Below are positions 9,427 through 18,500 of a stretch of 64,000 nucleotides of DNA, one piece after another. Position numbers and translations under genes: made by a program. The notes below the pieces were generated by a model, which was not told the DNA's origin, did no database searches, and saw nothing but the letters and a program-made list of their open reading frames with translations. The stretch is taken from contig NZ_CP011319.1 of assembly GCF_001865675.1 (NCBI RefSeq), forward strand, positions 1,302,001 to 1,366,000, written 5' to 3'. The stretch is from Janthinobacterium sp. 1_2014MBL_MicDiv (GTDB lineage Bacteria; Pseudomonadota; Gammaproteobacteria; Burkholderiales; Burkholderiaceae_D). The first letter of the stretch is position 1. The number at the start of each line of letters is the position of its first letter.

Positions 9427-9848
9427 ATATCGGACAGGCCGCCAGCGAAACGGGCGTATCGGCGAAAATGATACGCTACTACGAAAGCATTGCATTACTG
9501 AAACCCAGCGCGCGCAGCGACGCGGGCTACCGCATCTACACGCCGAACGATTTGCACGCCTTGCGTTTCATCAAACGGGGCCGCGTGCTGGGCTTTTCGC
9601 TGGAACAGATACGCGAGTTGCTGTCGCTATGGCAGAACGACCAACGCGCCAGCGCCGACGTGAAGGGCATCGCGCTGGCGCACGTGGCGGATTTGAATAA
9701 ACGCATCGCCGAACTGACGGAGATGCGCGACACCCTGGCGCACCTGGCGCAATCGTGCCACGGCGACGACAAGCCCGATTGCCCGATCCTGCAAAGCCTG
9801 GGGCTGGCGGGCGAGGAAGCCGCCGACGCCAAGGCGTGCTGCCATTGA
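9423..9848 (+). CDS. cueR: Cu(I)-responsive MerR-family activator CueR
   Basis: Regulator of 141 residues with an N-terminal winged helix (MNIGQAASETGVSAKMIRYYE), a long coiled-coil dimerisation helix and a C-terminal metal loop. Cys112 and Cys120 sit in C-HGDDKPD-C, the positions and spacing expected for Cu(I)/Ag(I) sensing. The very C-terminus ends KACCH, a second Cys pair also common in CueR. It overlaps copA by four bases. Its likely targets are the two 19-bp-spacer promoters at 6928-6958 and 10883-10913. Confidence 0.95.
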   Translation: MNIGQAASETGVSAKMIRYYESIALLKPSARSDAGYRIYTPNDLHALRFIKRGRVLGFSLEQIRELLSLWQNDQRASADVKGIALAHVADLNKRIAELTEMRDTLAHLAQSCHGDDKPDCPILQSLGLAGEEAADAKACCH

Positions 9849-9872
9849 GGTAAAACAACATCAGGAGGATGC

Positions 9873-10601
9873 ATGGCTTACGCACTGTATTACTGGCCCA
9901 CGATACAGGGGCGCGGCGAATTCATCCGATTGGCCCTGGAAGAGGCGGGCGCCGATTACCGCGATATCGCCCGCCTGCCTGAACGCCAGGGGCAGGGCAT
10001 GTCCGCCATGCTGGCCTGCCTCGATGGCGACAGCACGCCCCATGCGGCCTACGCGCCGCCCGTGCTGCGCGATGGCGAACGGCTGATCGGCCAGACGCCG
10101 AATATCCTGTACTACCTGGGCCGGCGCCTGGGCCTGGCGCCGCGCGCGGAAGAGGGCCGGCTGTGGCTGAACCAGTTGCAGCTGACCATGGCCGACTGGC
10201 TGACGGAAGTGCACGACACGCACCACCCGCTGTCGATGAATCAATATTATGCGGAGCAAAAGCAGGCGGCCATGCTGCGCAGCGCGGATTTTCGCGCCAC
10301 GCGCCTGCCCAAGTTCCTCGGCTACTTTACGCAGGTGCTGGCGAACAATCCGCGCCGGGGCGGCTGGCTGGTGGGGGCGAAACTCACGTATGGCGACCTG
10401 TCGCTGTTCCAGATGCTGGCCGGTTTGCGCTATGCGTTTCCGCAAGCCATGGCGCGCCTGGCGCCCGCCTATCCCGCCTTGTCCGACTTGCACGACGCCG
10501 TGGCGGCGCGGCCCAACATTGCCCGTTACCTGCGCTCGCAGCGGCGCATTGCTTTCAGCGAGGAAGGCATCTTCCGCCATTATCCGGAACTCGACGGGTA
10601 A
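9873..10601 (+). CDS. Glutathione S-transferase family protein
   Basis: Soluble protein of 242 residues with an N-terminal thioredoxin-like GST domain (YALYYWPTIQGRGEFIRLALEEAG, resembling the Tyr/Ser region and the RGEFIRLALEEAG helix). A glutathione-binding segment (QTPNILYYLGRRLGL) and an all-helical C-terminal domain follow. A strong AGGAGG-like site precedes the ATG. It lies 24 bases after cueR and before a hairpin, so it is probably cotranscribed with copA-cueR. A link to copper or thiol stress is inferred from position only; the substrate is unknown. Confidence 0.88.
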   Translation: MAYALYYWPTIQGRGEFIRLALEEAGADYRDIARLPERQGQGMSAMLACLDGDSTPHAAYAPPVLRDGERLIGQTPNILYYLGRRLGLAPRAEEGRLWLNQLQLTMADWLTEVHDTHHPLSMNQYYAEQKQAAMLRSADFRATRLPKFLGYFTQVLANNPRRGGWLVGAKLTYGDLSLFQMLAGLRYAFPQAMARLAPAYPALSDLHDAVAARPNIARYLRSQRRIAFSEEGIFRHYPELDG

Positions 10602-10607
10602 ACGACA

Positions 10608-10630
10608 ACAGCCGGCGCTGGGCCGGCTGT
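10608..10630. terminator. Hairpin between convergent gst and copZ
   Basis: A 9-bp perfect stem, ACAGCCGGC / GCCGGCTGT, closes a 5-base loop between two convergent genes. There is no strong U-run on the plus strand; the minus-strand side reads TGTCGTTT. It is a plausible bidirectional terminator. Confidence 0.6.
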
Positions 10631-10649
10631 CGCGATGCTGCTGTGGCGA

Positions 10650-10850
10650 TTACTGCGCGCGGGTGACGGGGAAGCCCGCGTCCACGATGGCGGCGCTGAT
10701 GGCGCCCAGTTCGCTCGACGACTCCACCGTGACGCTCTTGCTGGCCAGGTCGACCTGCACCTGGGCGGCGGGGTCGATGCCTTGCACCGCTTTCGTGACC
10801 GAGCCGACGCAATGGCCGCAGCTCATGTTTTCAACTTGTAACTGATACAT
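10650..10850 (-). CDS. copZ: Copper chaperone CopZ (heavy-metal-associated domain)
   Basis: Small ferredoxin-fold copper chaperone of 66 residues. The metal site MSCGHC sits at residues 9-14, followed by the VTKAVQGID helix and the VTVESS strand of the HMA family. The start at 10850 is fixed by a clear AAGGAG eight bases upstream; a longer reading frame to 10913 would run through the promoter. It is convergent with the copA operon and preceded by its own CueR-type promoter. It presumably delivers Cu(I) to CopA. Confidence 0.95.
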   Translation of the reverse strand: MYQLQVENMSCGHCVGSVTKAVQGIDPAAQVQVDLASKSVTVESSSELGAISAAIVDAGFPVTRAQ

Positions 10851-10882
10851 GACAAGCACTCCTTGAATGATTAAGTGGTCCC

Positions 10883-10913
10883 ACTGTAAGCCTTCCCCCG
10901 ATGGTAAGGTCAA
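10883..10913 (-). promoter_or_regulatory. CueR-type promoter/operator of copZ
   Basis: Read on the minus strand: -35 TTGACC (10908-10913), a 19-base spacer and -10 TACAGT (10883-10888). The spacer contains a near-perfect dyad, CCTTACC-N5-GGGAAGG. Spacer length and dyad match MerR/CueR promoters, and the sequence resembles the copA promoter. Confidence 0.82.
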
Positions 10914-10934
10914 GGAAAAACTCAGTCGTGCGCA

Positions 10935-11876
10935 TCAGGCCAGCAGGTAGTCGACCGGCTGCATGGGCGGCGGCAACGGCGTGTCGTGCAGCGATTCGCG
11001 CAGGCTGATCTCGATGGCGCGGCACATGGCGCTCAGGGGCAGGTCGTTGGCATCCTCGCCGAACGGTTCCTCGATCTCGTCGCCGAGGGCATCGAGGCCA
11101 AAGAAGGTGTAGGCGACGATGGCGACGACGAACGGCGTCATGAAGCCGAGCGAATCGACGAGGCCGAACGGCAGCAGGAAGCAGTACAGGTAGGCCGTGC
11201 GGTGCAGCAGCAGCGAGTATGAAAACGGAATCGGCGTGCTGCGGATGCGCTCGCACGAGGCGCCGGCGCCCACCATGGCCGACACCGTATTGTCGAGCTG
11301 GGCGGCGAGGATGCTGTCGATCCGCCCCTGCTTGACGCAGTCGGCCAGGTCGTGGCCCATCTGCAGCATCAAATAGTCGGACGGATTCGACGACTGGCAT
11401 GCGGCCGCCCATTCCGCCGGGCGCAACAGCGGTTGCAGGTCGGCCGGGCCGCGCGTGTCGCGCAACTGGTGGCGCAGGGCGTGGCAAAAGGCGATGGTGC
11501 GGTAAATCATGCGCACGCGCACGTCATCGAGGCCCAGCCTGGCGTGGGCCACCGTGTCGCTGCGTATCATGCTCTGGCATTGGCGTGAGAAGTTACGGCT
11601 GCGCAAGACCAATTCGCCCCACAGCTTGCGCGCTTCCCAATAGCGGTCGTAGGCGGCCGTGTTGCGAAAGCCGAGGAAGATGGCCAGCGGCAAGCCGATC
11701 AGGGTAAACGGGATGGTGGTCAGGATGACCTTGTGATCGAACAGCGTGCCATGGCACCAGGTGACCAGGGTGGCGATCAGGGTATTGACGATCAGGGTGG
11801 TGCGGATGCGCGGCAGGACGGAGCCGCGCACGACGAGGAACAGCCGCAGCGCCGAAGGACGCTCGCGCACGATCAT
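10935..11876 (-). CDS. Bestrophin-like (UPF0187 / RFP-TM) membrane channel
   Basis: Integral membrane protein of 313 residues. The N-terminal part has the family pattern: a Leu-rich first helix (LIVNTLIATLVTW), PFTLIGLPLAIFLGFRNTAAYDRYWEARKLWGEL and a second helix pair at about 200-240 (YCFLLPFGLVDSLGFMTPFVVAIVAYTFFGLDALGDEIEEPFG). The R-x-x-x-A-Y-x-R-(W/Y)-W-E-A block and the (I/L)E(E/N)PFG motif are highly characteristic of bacterial bestrophins, which form pentameric anion or cation channels. Here the ion is unknown. It is encoded alone; a Fur-box-like sequence lies about 210 bases upstream. Confidence 0.88.
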   Translation of the reverse strand: MIVRERPSALRLFLVVRGSVLPRIRTTLIVNTLIATLVTWCHGTLFDHKVILTTIPFTLIGLPLAIFLGFRNTAAYDRYWEARKLWGELVLRSRNFSRQCQSMIRSDTVAHARLGLDDVRVRMIYRTIAFCHALRHQLRDTRGPADLQPLLRPAEWAAACQSSNPSDYLMLQMGHDLADCVKQGRIDSILAAQLDNTVSAMVGAGASCERIRSTPIPFSYSLLLHRTAYLYCFLLPFGLVDSLGFMTPFVVAIVAYTFFGLDALGDEIEEPFGEDANDLPLSAMCRAIEISLRESLHDTPLPPPMQPVDYLLA

Positions 11877-12083
11877 GATGCGCTCCCCGTTGCGGGCCGG
11901 GCCGGCGGTACATGCCGCGCCCTGTTCTTGTTATTGAAAAACCATGGTGTGGAATGGCAGAGAGGCAAGTACCGGGGACAAAAAGCCCGCAGTGTGTGCG
12001 GGCTGAGCTGGGTGTGCATGGGAGGCAGTGTAGGGGAGACGGCATGAGTATAGGCCGCCGTTCCGCTGCCGGCCAATTCACAG

Positions 12084-12106
12084 TGATAATGGGTATTATT
12101 CATTTC
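12084..12106. promoter_or_regulatory. Fur-box-like AT-rich sequence
   Basis: GATAATGGGTATTATTCAT starts at 12085 and matches 12 of 19 positions of the Fur consensus, including a perfect GATAATG half-site. It lies in the 268-bp spacer between the bestrophin start and the yidD-like stop. Distance to the bestrophin start is about 210 bases. The target and even its function are uncertain. Confidence 0.35.
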
Positions 12107-12144
12107 ATGAATGAATATTTCATTTGTAAGTTAGTGTGTGAATT

Positions 12145-12705
12145 TCAATGGCCTGCATCCCGTCCTTGCCGGAGCCTCTTGCGGTGTTCTTCCTGCTGCC
12201 GCTTCAATGCGGCACTGGCGGCATAATCGTTGCGGAACCACTTCGGGGTCTTGCTGCGGCCCGGCCAGTTGCAGTTGAGCACATTTGCTACGTCGGCGCA
12301 GTCGCAGGCACAGTCGAGCAAGGGGATGTCGCAGTCGCAATACCCCGCCTGTGCCTGGCGGCGCGCACTGCGCCGTTCCGGTAGCGGCAGCGCCAGGTGC
12401 TGGCGGTGCCGTTCTCCGCAGGCGCGCAGGCGCCGTTGCAGCAAGGGCAAGCCTGTGCGCAAGCCATGGCGGGCGATGACCCGGTAGCCGTAGGCGGAAC
12501 AGCTGTCGCGCCCCGTCAGCACGCGGTAGGCGCAGGAAAACCCTTTCCATGGCGATAAGCGGCGCCGGTAGGTACGGATGGCCCACAGGGCCAGGTGCTT
12601 GCCACAGATATCGAGCGTGAGAATGATGCCTCCTTTGCGATGGCCGTCAGACAGTGCTCCGAGCATACGACAGCTATGCCGAAATGCATAGCGCTGGGCC
12701 AGCAT
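12145..12705 (-). CDS. YidD-like membrane-insertion-efficiency-factor family protein with Cys-rich tail
   Basis: Up to 186 residues. The segment ALWAIRTYRRRLSPWKGFSC...SCSAYGYRVIARHGL matches the YidD domain (amphipathic helix, RxISP-like motif, two Cys, CSxY block), but with about five extra residues between the Cys pairs. After the domain comes an unusual Cys-rich stretch (YCDCDIPLLDCACDCADVANVLNCNW) and a basic C-terminus. True yidD genes sit beside rnpA-yidC; this one is solitary. The start is uncertain: ATG 12705 has no clear ribosome site, ATG 12666 is possible, and a very strong AAAGGAGG at about 12627-12634 precedes only ATC/ATT codons just before the domain. The role in membrane protein insertion is inferred from the family only. 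Confidence 0.72.
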   Translation of the reverse strand: MLAQRYAFRHSCRMLGALSDGHRKGGIILTLDICGKHLALWAIRTYRRRLSPWKGFSCAYRVLTGRDSCSAYGYRVIARHGLRTGLPLLQRRLRACGERHRQHLALPLPERRSARRQAQAGYCDCDIPLLDCACDCADVANVLNCNWPGRSKTPKWFRNDYAASAALKRQQEEHRKRLRQGRDAGH

Positions 12706-12862
12706 GAATTATCAATGTGACAAATGGATAGAATTGCCCAGTCTGCGTCTGTTAGGCTGAATGAGCGATTTGGAAATATTTCCTATGGCAAACCCTCCCG
12801 CCCGATAGCTGCCGCCAGGGGCCTGGTCCTGCACGTTCATCCTTCTTTGGAAAGCGGTCTAC

Positions 12863-14545
12863 ATGTTTAAAGTTTCCAGCATCTGCCTCGCTACCCTGAT
12901 CCTGTTGCAAGCACCGTCCGCCTGGGCCGACCAGCCCGCTCCACTGAGCCAGCGGCAGCAAGCGCTGGCGGCGCAGATCGACGCCAGCATCGCGCCGTAT
13001 TACAAGGCCACGGAACCCGGCGCCGTCGTCATCGTCGTCAAGGATGGCCAGCCCCTGTTGCGCAAGGCGTATGGCCTGGCCAGCGTGCAGGATGGCCAGC
13101 CGCTGACGCCCGACATGTCGCTGCGCCTGGGGTCGATTTCCAAGCAATTCACGGCCGTCGCCATCCTGTTGCTGGCCGACCAGGGCAAGCTGGCCCTTAC
13201 CGATGACATCAGCAAATTCCTGCCCGACTATCCGACCCACGGCAAGCAGATCACGATCGCGCAGTTGCTTGCGCACACGTCCGGCATCCACGACTACACA
13301 CGCAAGCCGGAATTCGTGCCCAACAGCACGAAAGACCTGAGCGTGGCGCAGATGATCGATTTCTTCAAGAACGATCCGCTCGACTTCGAACCGGGCACGC
13401 AGTGGCGCTACAGCAGCTCCGGCTATTTTCTGTTGGGCGCCATCATCGAAAAGGCCTCGGGCCAGCCGTACCCCACCTTCATGGAACAGCAGATCTTTGT
13501 GCCGCTGGGCATGAACGACACAGCGTATGAAGGCCACGAGCGCCGGCCCGCCAAGCGCGCGGCCGGGCATATCCGCTCGGGCGTAGCCTATGCGCCGAAC
13601 TTGCCCTTGAGCATGACGCAGCCCTATGCGGCCGGCGCGCTCGTTTCCACCGTGGACGACCTGGCGCGCTGGGATGCGGCCATCTCCGACGGCAAGCTGC
13701 TCAAGGCGGCCACCTGGGAGCAGGCGTTCACGCCGGCCAAGCTGAACGACGGCACGGCGACCCGTTCCGGCTACGGCTGGAAGGTGGGCACATGGCAAGG
13801 CACGCCTTTCATCTACCATAGCGGCGGCATCAATGGCTTTGCCACGTTCGCCATGCGTTTGCCGAAGGAAAAAGTCTACGTGGCCGTGCTGGAAAACTCG
13901 GATACGGGCCTGGTCGACCCTGACGTGGTGGCGCGCAAGGCGGCCGCCGTCGCCGTCGGCCGGCCATATCCCGAGATCAAGGTCATCACGCTCAAGCCCG
14001 CCATCCTGGACGCCTATGCGGGCGTGTACGCCATCAACGAGAAGGCCGGCTACACGATCCGCAATTTCGAGGGCCAGCTGCTGTTGCAGCGCACGGGCCG
14101 CCCCGCGCAGCGCCTGCTGGCGTACTCGCCGAATGGCTTCCTGATTGAAAATACGCTCACCACAGCCGAATTCGAGCGGGGACCGAAGGGCGAGGCGCAG
14201 CTGATCCTCAATGACGGCGGCGAATCGAAGTCGGTGCACGAGCGCGCCAGCGCCGCCAAGCCGGCGCGTGCCGTGGTCGCCATGACGCCTGCCCAGTTCG
14301 ATGCCTACGTGGGCAAGTACGCGCTGGCGCCCGAGGTTTTCCTGGAAGTGACGCGCGAAGGCGACAAGTTCTTTGCCCAGGTGACGGGTTTCCGCAAGCT
14401 GAGCATGTTGCCGATGAGCGATACGGCTTTCTTTTCGAATGAAGTCGATGCGGAAGTGCGTTTCAGCAAGGATGCCAGCGGCAAGGCCGAGCAGCTGGTA
14501 TTGCGCCAGGAAGGGCAGGACACGCCGGCCAGGCGCGTGAACTGA
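12863..14545 (+). CDS. Exported serine hydrolase, beta-lactamase class C/PBP4* family
   Basis: Protein of 560 residues with a signal peptide (1-22, cleavage after AWA). The serine hydrolase domain carries the catalytic S91-I-S-K94, a Tyr motif YSS at about residue 182 in place of the usual YxN, and HSGG at about 319 (the KTG-equivalent box). The C-terminal 150 residues resemble a DUF3471-type lipocalin-like domain (FDAYVGKYALAP...). Family members are esterases, D-aminopeptidases or PBP-like peptidases; beta-lactamase activity should not be assumed. It is monocistronic and followed by a hairpin. Confidence 0.88.
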   Translation: MFKVSSICLATLILLQAPSAWADQPAPLSQRQQALAAQIDASIAPYYKATEPGAVVIVVKDGQPLLRKAYGLASVQDGQPLTPDMSLRLGSISKQFTAVAILLLADQGKLALTDDISKFLPDYPTHGKQITIAQLLAHTSGIHDYTRKPEFVPNSTKDLSVAQMIDFFKNDPLDFEPGTQWRYSSSGYFLLGAIIEKASGQPYPTFMEQQIFVPLGMNDTAYEGHERRPAKRAAGHIRSGVAYAPNLPLSMTQPYAAGALVSTVDDLARWDAAISDGKLLKAATWEQAFTPAKLNDGTATRSGYGWKVGTWQGTPFIYHSGGINGFATFAMRLPKEKVYVAVLENSDTGLVDPDVVARKAAAVAVGRPYPEIKVITLKPAILDAYAGVYAINEKAGYTIRNFEGQLLLQRTGRPAQRLLAYSPNGFLIENTLTTAEFERGPKGEAQLILNDGGESKSVHERASAAKPARAVVAMTPAQFDAYVGKYALAPEVFLEVTREGDKFFAQVTGFRKLSMLPMSDTAFFSNEVDAEVRFSKDASGKAEQLVLRQEGQDTPARRVN

Positions 14546-14557
14546 GCGTCGTTCCCC

Positions 14558-14590
14558 TGCCTGCCGGCCAGCGCATGCTGTCGGCAGGCA
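14558..14590. terminator. Inverted repeat between convergent genes
   Basis: A 9-bp perfect stem, TGCCTGCCG (14558-14566) / CGGCAGGCA (14582-14590), encloses a 15-base loop between the convergent serine hydrolase and M50-like genes. A U-run is lacking, so its strength as an intrinsic terminator is doubtful. Confidence 0.45.
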
Positions 14591-14608
14591 TCGTCTTGGC
14601 GGTGGGGC

Positions 14609-15283
14609 TTACGCTCCCGCCGCCCTCCAGCCATACCAGCCGAACGCCGCCAGCCACGCCAGCACGATGGCCAGTCCCGGCAGCAGCAGCCACTTCGTCA
14701 CGCTCTCTTCCCACGCCGCAGACGGCTTGCCGCCACGCAGCAGGGCCAGCAGCGCCTGGCCGCCGTTCAAGCCGGCAAATGGCAACAGGTTGAATGCGCA
14801 CAGTTTGACGGCGAACAAGGCGAATACCTCGGCAAAGCTGTGCGTACGCGCAAACGTTTCGCCTTTCCCCAGCAGTTCTTGCGCCGTGCCCATGGGAGCC
14901 AGCGCGCCTTCGACGATTTGAGTGAACGCGGTCATGAAGCTGTCCCAGCCCTGCATGCCCAGGATGCCCAGCGCCAGTGCCAGCAGCACGGCCACGCCGC
15001 CCAGCGGCAGCAGCCACTGCTTCCACAGGGGCTGGAAGTTATAGGCGTCGAGACAGGGATCGTCGTCATACAACTCTTCTTCGCGCGTATCTTTCAGCAC
15101 CACGCTGCCGGCCAGGGGCAGCAGCCTGATCTTTACTTGCCCCAACGCCAGCAAGGTTGGCCCCACGCCATAGCTGACGCTGCGCACCGTGATGCCGAAC
15201 AGCCTGGCGCTGGCCGCCATGACGGAAATGTGGATGAGCATGAAGAGGGCAGCAGCTAGGAAGAATTGAATGGCCGGAGACAT
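14609..15283 (-). CDS. Degenerate M50 (site-2 protease-like) membrane protein
   Basis: Membrane protein of 224 residues with about four to five hydrophobic helices. It has the layout of a short S2P/M50 protease: an N-terminal helix where HExxH would lie (FMLIHISVMAASARLFG), then GPTLL and the PLAGSV strand. A late helix carries NLLPFAGLNGGQALLAL, matching the second S2P motif N-x-x-P-x-x-x-x-D-G except that Asp is Asn. With HExxH reduced to HISVM and the third ligand changed, zinc catalysis looks lost, so it is probably a pseudo-protease. Partner and role are unknown; it is encoded alone. Confidence 0.65.
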   Translation of the reverse strand: MSPAIQFFLAAALFMLIHISVMAASARLFGITVRSVSYGVGPTLLALGQVKIRLLPLAGSVVLKDTREEELYDDDPCLDAYNFQPLWKQWLLPLGGVAVLLALALGILGMQGWDSFMTAFTQIVEGALAPMGTAQELLGKGETFARTHSFAEVFALFAVKLCAFNLLPFAGLNGGQALLALLRGGKPSAAWEESVTKWLLLPGLAIVLAWLAAFGWYGWRAAGA

Positions 15284-15536
15284 TGCTGATATTTTGAAGG
15301 AGAGGGAGCGACATTAGAACATGCCCAAAATATTCAACATGTTCGATAGTCCGAAATTTATCCTTTGATGGAGGTTGAAAATAGCTTTGTTCGTATCTTG
15401 TTGGCAACTATATTTATTGACTTGACATAAATTCAGTACTATTCCGGCTGCTTTAAGCTCGTTATGACCTTGAGGGAGTAAAGTTGTATGTGAAAATTCA
15501 GTAGTTCAAGATTAATGATGAAGTAGCGAGGCAATA

Positions 15537-18500
15537 ATGAATGACTCGGATATAGTATCTCCAGCTTTTGAATCAGATTTTCTGCAAGGTAGTCTGTCTG
15601 CAGACGCAAAGCTTGAGCGCGCCCGTACGGAGTTGCTGGACCTGACTGCACGCAACCGATTACTGAATATTCCACGCTCCTCTAACACCGCACGCACCAT
15701 TGATGTGGTTGATGAGAAATCGAGCGAGATATTTCGGTTGATGGTAACCGAAGGTCGTCCATTTAACTTTTTACCTGGAAGGGCCGCAAGCAAGATTGAA
15801 CTTGATAATACGGATGCCAACTTTAACGTTGATGAAATCGCGGAATTGGCGCCAGCTCATGATGACAGTGTCGACGCGCGCGGTGTTTTGAACCGACATT
15901 CTGATACGCGCCTGCAAACTAGGCTGACCGTCAAGGGATTGCAGAAGCGCCTGCTCGACATGTATCTCGATGCACGTACCTTGGAGGAGGAGCAGGGAGT
16001 TAATATCTTGTTCTTGGCGCTAGGCACCTTGAAATGGCTCGATCCATTGAATGCAAAGAATGTGCGATACGCGCCGCTGATCCTGATTCCCGTCAGCTTG
16101 GAAAGGGGCAACGCCGCAGAGCAATTCAAATTGAAATGGCGCCAGGAAGAGCATTCATCGAATCTATCGCTGGAAGCCTTTTTGGAACGCGTGCACCATT
16201 TAAAGATGCCCGCATATGAAGCTGGCGATGAATTCGATCCCATGGCCTACATTGACGCCGTCAGGGATACTGTGCGGTCGAAAGAAGGCTGGGTGGTCGA
16301 TGCCGACGATATCGTGCTCGGTTTCTTTTCATTTTCCAAATTCCTGATGTACCGCGACCTCGATCCGGCCATGTGGCCGGAAGGCGAGCTGACGAATCAA
16401 CCCTTGATGCGCAGTTTGTTATCCGATGGTTTTACAGCTGGTGCATCGAACATTCCCGAAGACGCCAACCTGGACGACTATATCGCACCGGCCGAGTTGC
16501 TGCATATCGTCGATTGCGACAGTTCGCAAACGTTGGCCGTGCACGATGTACGCGCTGGCCGTAACTTGGTGATCCAGGGGCCGCCCGGTACTGGTAAATC
16601 TCAAACTATTGCTAATGTCATCGCGTCGGCGATTGCTGATGGCAAGACGGTGCTGTTCGTAGCGGAGAAAATGGCCGCCCTCGAGGTGGTCAAGCGGCGA
16701 TTGGACCAAGCCGGCGTTGGCGATGCCTGTATTGAATTGCATAGTAATAAAGCTAATAAGAAAATGTTTCTCGATGAGCTGCGCCGTACGTCTGAACTAG
16801 GCTCCCCCAAGGGGGATGCGGCCACTACCTTGAACAGTCGGTTGCTGGTGGCGCGTGATCAACTCAACGCACACAGTACGCGCTTGCACTTGCGGCACCC
16901 TGCTGCCAGACTCACGCCCTATCAAGTGATCGGGGAATTGAGCAAATTGCGTCTGGAGCATGTCAAACCGGTGGATATCCGTTTGCAGCAGCCTGAAAGC
17001 TGGTCGCCTGACGAGGTGCAGCAGCGGCTGGCAGTGGTTGAGGAATTGGCACAGCGCATCGTTGACATTGGCGAGCCGGGCGACCATCCATGGCGAGGTG
17101 TGGCGCTCAAGATGATACTTCCCAATGACGTGGAGCGCCTAGTGTCGCGCATCACGGCCATGCGGGCGCGCTGCAAGGATCTTGCTGAGCAACAGGCAGA
17201 GCTGGCTATGTCGCTCGATACGGTGGCACCGGCGGTGCTACGCGACCTTACCTATCTGGTGGCGCTGGCGCGCGACGTTGCTGCGGCCCCCAAGCTTGCC
17301 AACGAAGCCCTGCGGGCGCCAGAGTGGGGAGAGCAGGCGAATGCCCTAATGGCACTGGTCGACGATGGCCTCCAATTGCGGAGTGTGCAGGCCGCTCTGG
17401 AGGGAAAAATCCATGCAGACTCGTGGGAGATTGATGTGCTTGACTTGCGCCAGCGACTGGTTGGTTTGCCGCAGTACGCGAACGCACAGGCATTCGAACG
17501 GGCGGTAGCGCTGCAAACGTTATTTAGCAAGCTCGACGGCGAGATTACTTTGCTCCGCCGTCTGCTCGGTGTCGATACTGCCAGCAAAATGGCAAGCTAC
17601 AGCGAGATCAATCGTCTGGTGTTGACGGCGCAGAAAGTGGCGACGGCACCGGATGTCAGTCCCGACGTGTTTGTTTCGACGGTATGGGATCAAGGCGTGG
17701 AACAGGCCGCCGACCTGGCGCAATGCGTGGTGGCGCTGGAAGCCTTACAGGCGCGGCTGGAAGGAAAAATCAGCAGCGATGCCTGGCAGCTTGATTTGTC
17801 TGGGGCGCGCCAGACTCTGGCCGCCCACGGCGACAGCCTGCTGCGTTTCGTCAGCAGCGAGTGGCGCGCTGCTAGCAAGCAGGTCAGGGGCCTGTTGCGT
17901 AACCCGGACACAGCACTGCCCGAACAGCTTGAAATTCTCGACCATCTTGGCGAAGCGAGAAAACTGCTGGAGCGAATTGAGTCAAACAACACATTTGGTA
18001 GCGGTGCGTTTGGTGCAGACTGGAAGGGGGGGCAATCGTGCGCAGCACCCTTACTGGCATTGGTGGAATGGATGCGCAGCTTGCGTGGCTTGGGGGCGCA
18101 GCCGCGCATTATCGCCAGCAAGCTGCCGGACCGCTCGGAAATCAGCCGTCGGGCTGCACTGCTGGAGAGCCTGTTGCAGGAAATCCGGCCTCTGCTAGAC
18201 GCGTTGTGGTTCAACGGCTGGAAAGACGAGCCCGCTTTTCGTGAGTGGGCTAGCGTGGAGGCCTCCGCCCTTGAGGTGGTGGCCGGGCAAGTGTCCCGGC
18301 TTGCATTTTGCCAGGCCGGCTGCCAAGCTGTGATGCCACATGTACCGCTTGACCTTTCAGGCAAGATCGCGCGCCTCGACTTGTTGATCGAAGTGCAGCA
18401 ACTGCGCCGGCGCATTGATGCGAATAGCGAATTGGGCCGAGTTGCGTTTGGCACTCATTGGCAGGGGCCATTGTCCGACTGGGAGAATTTGCGCATCAGC

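Noticed and set aside
15417..15445. TTGACT/TTGACA boxes considered as a promoter for the large helicase gene
   Set aside because: No -10 box at an acceptable distance was found, so I did not list a promoter.
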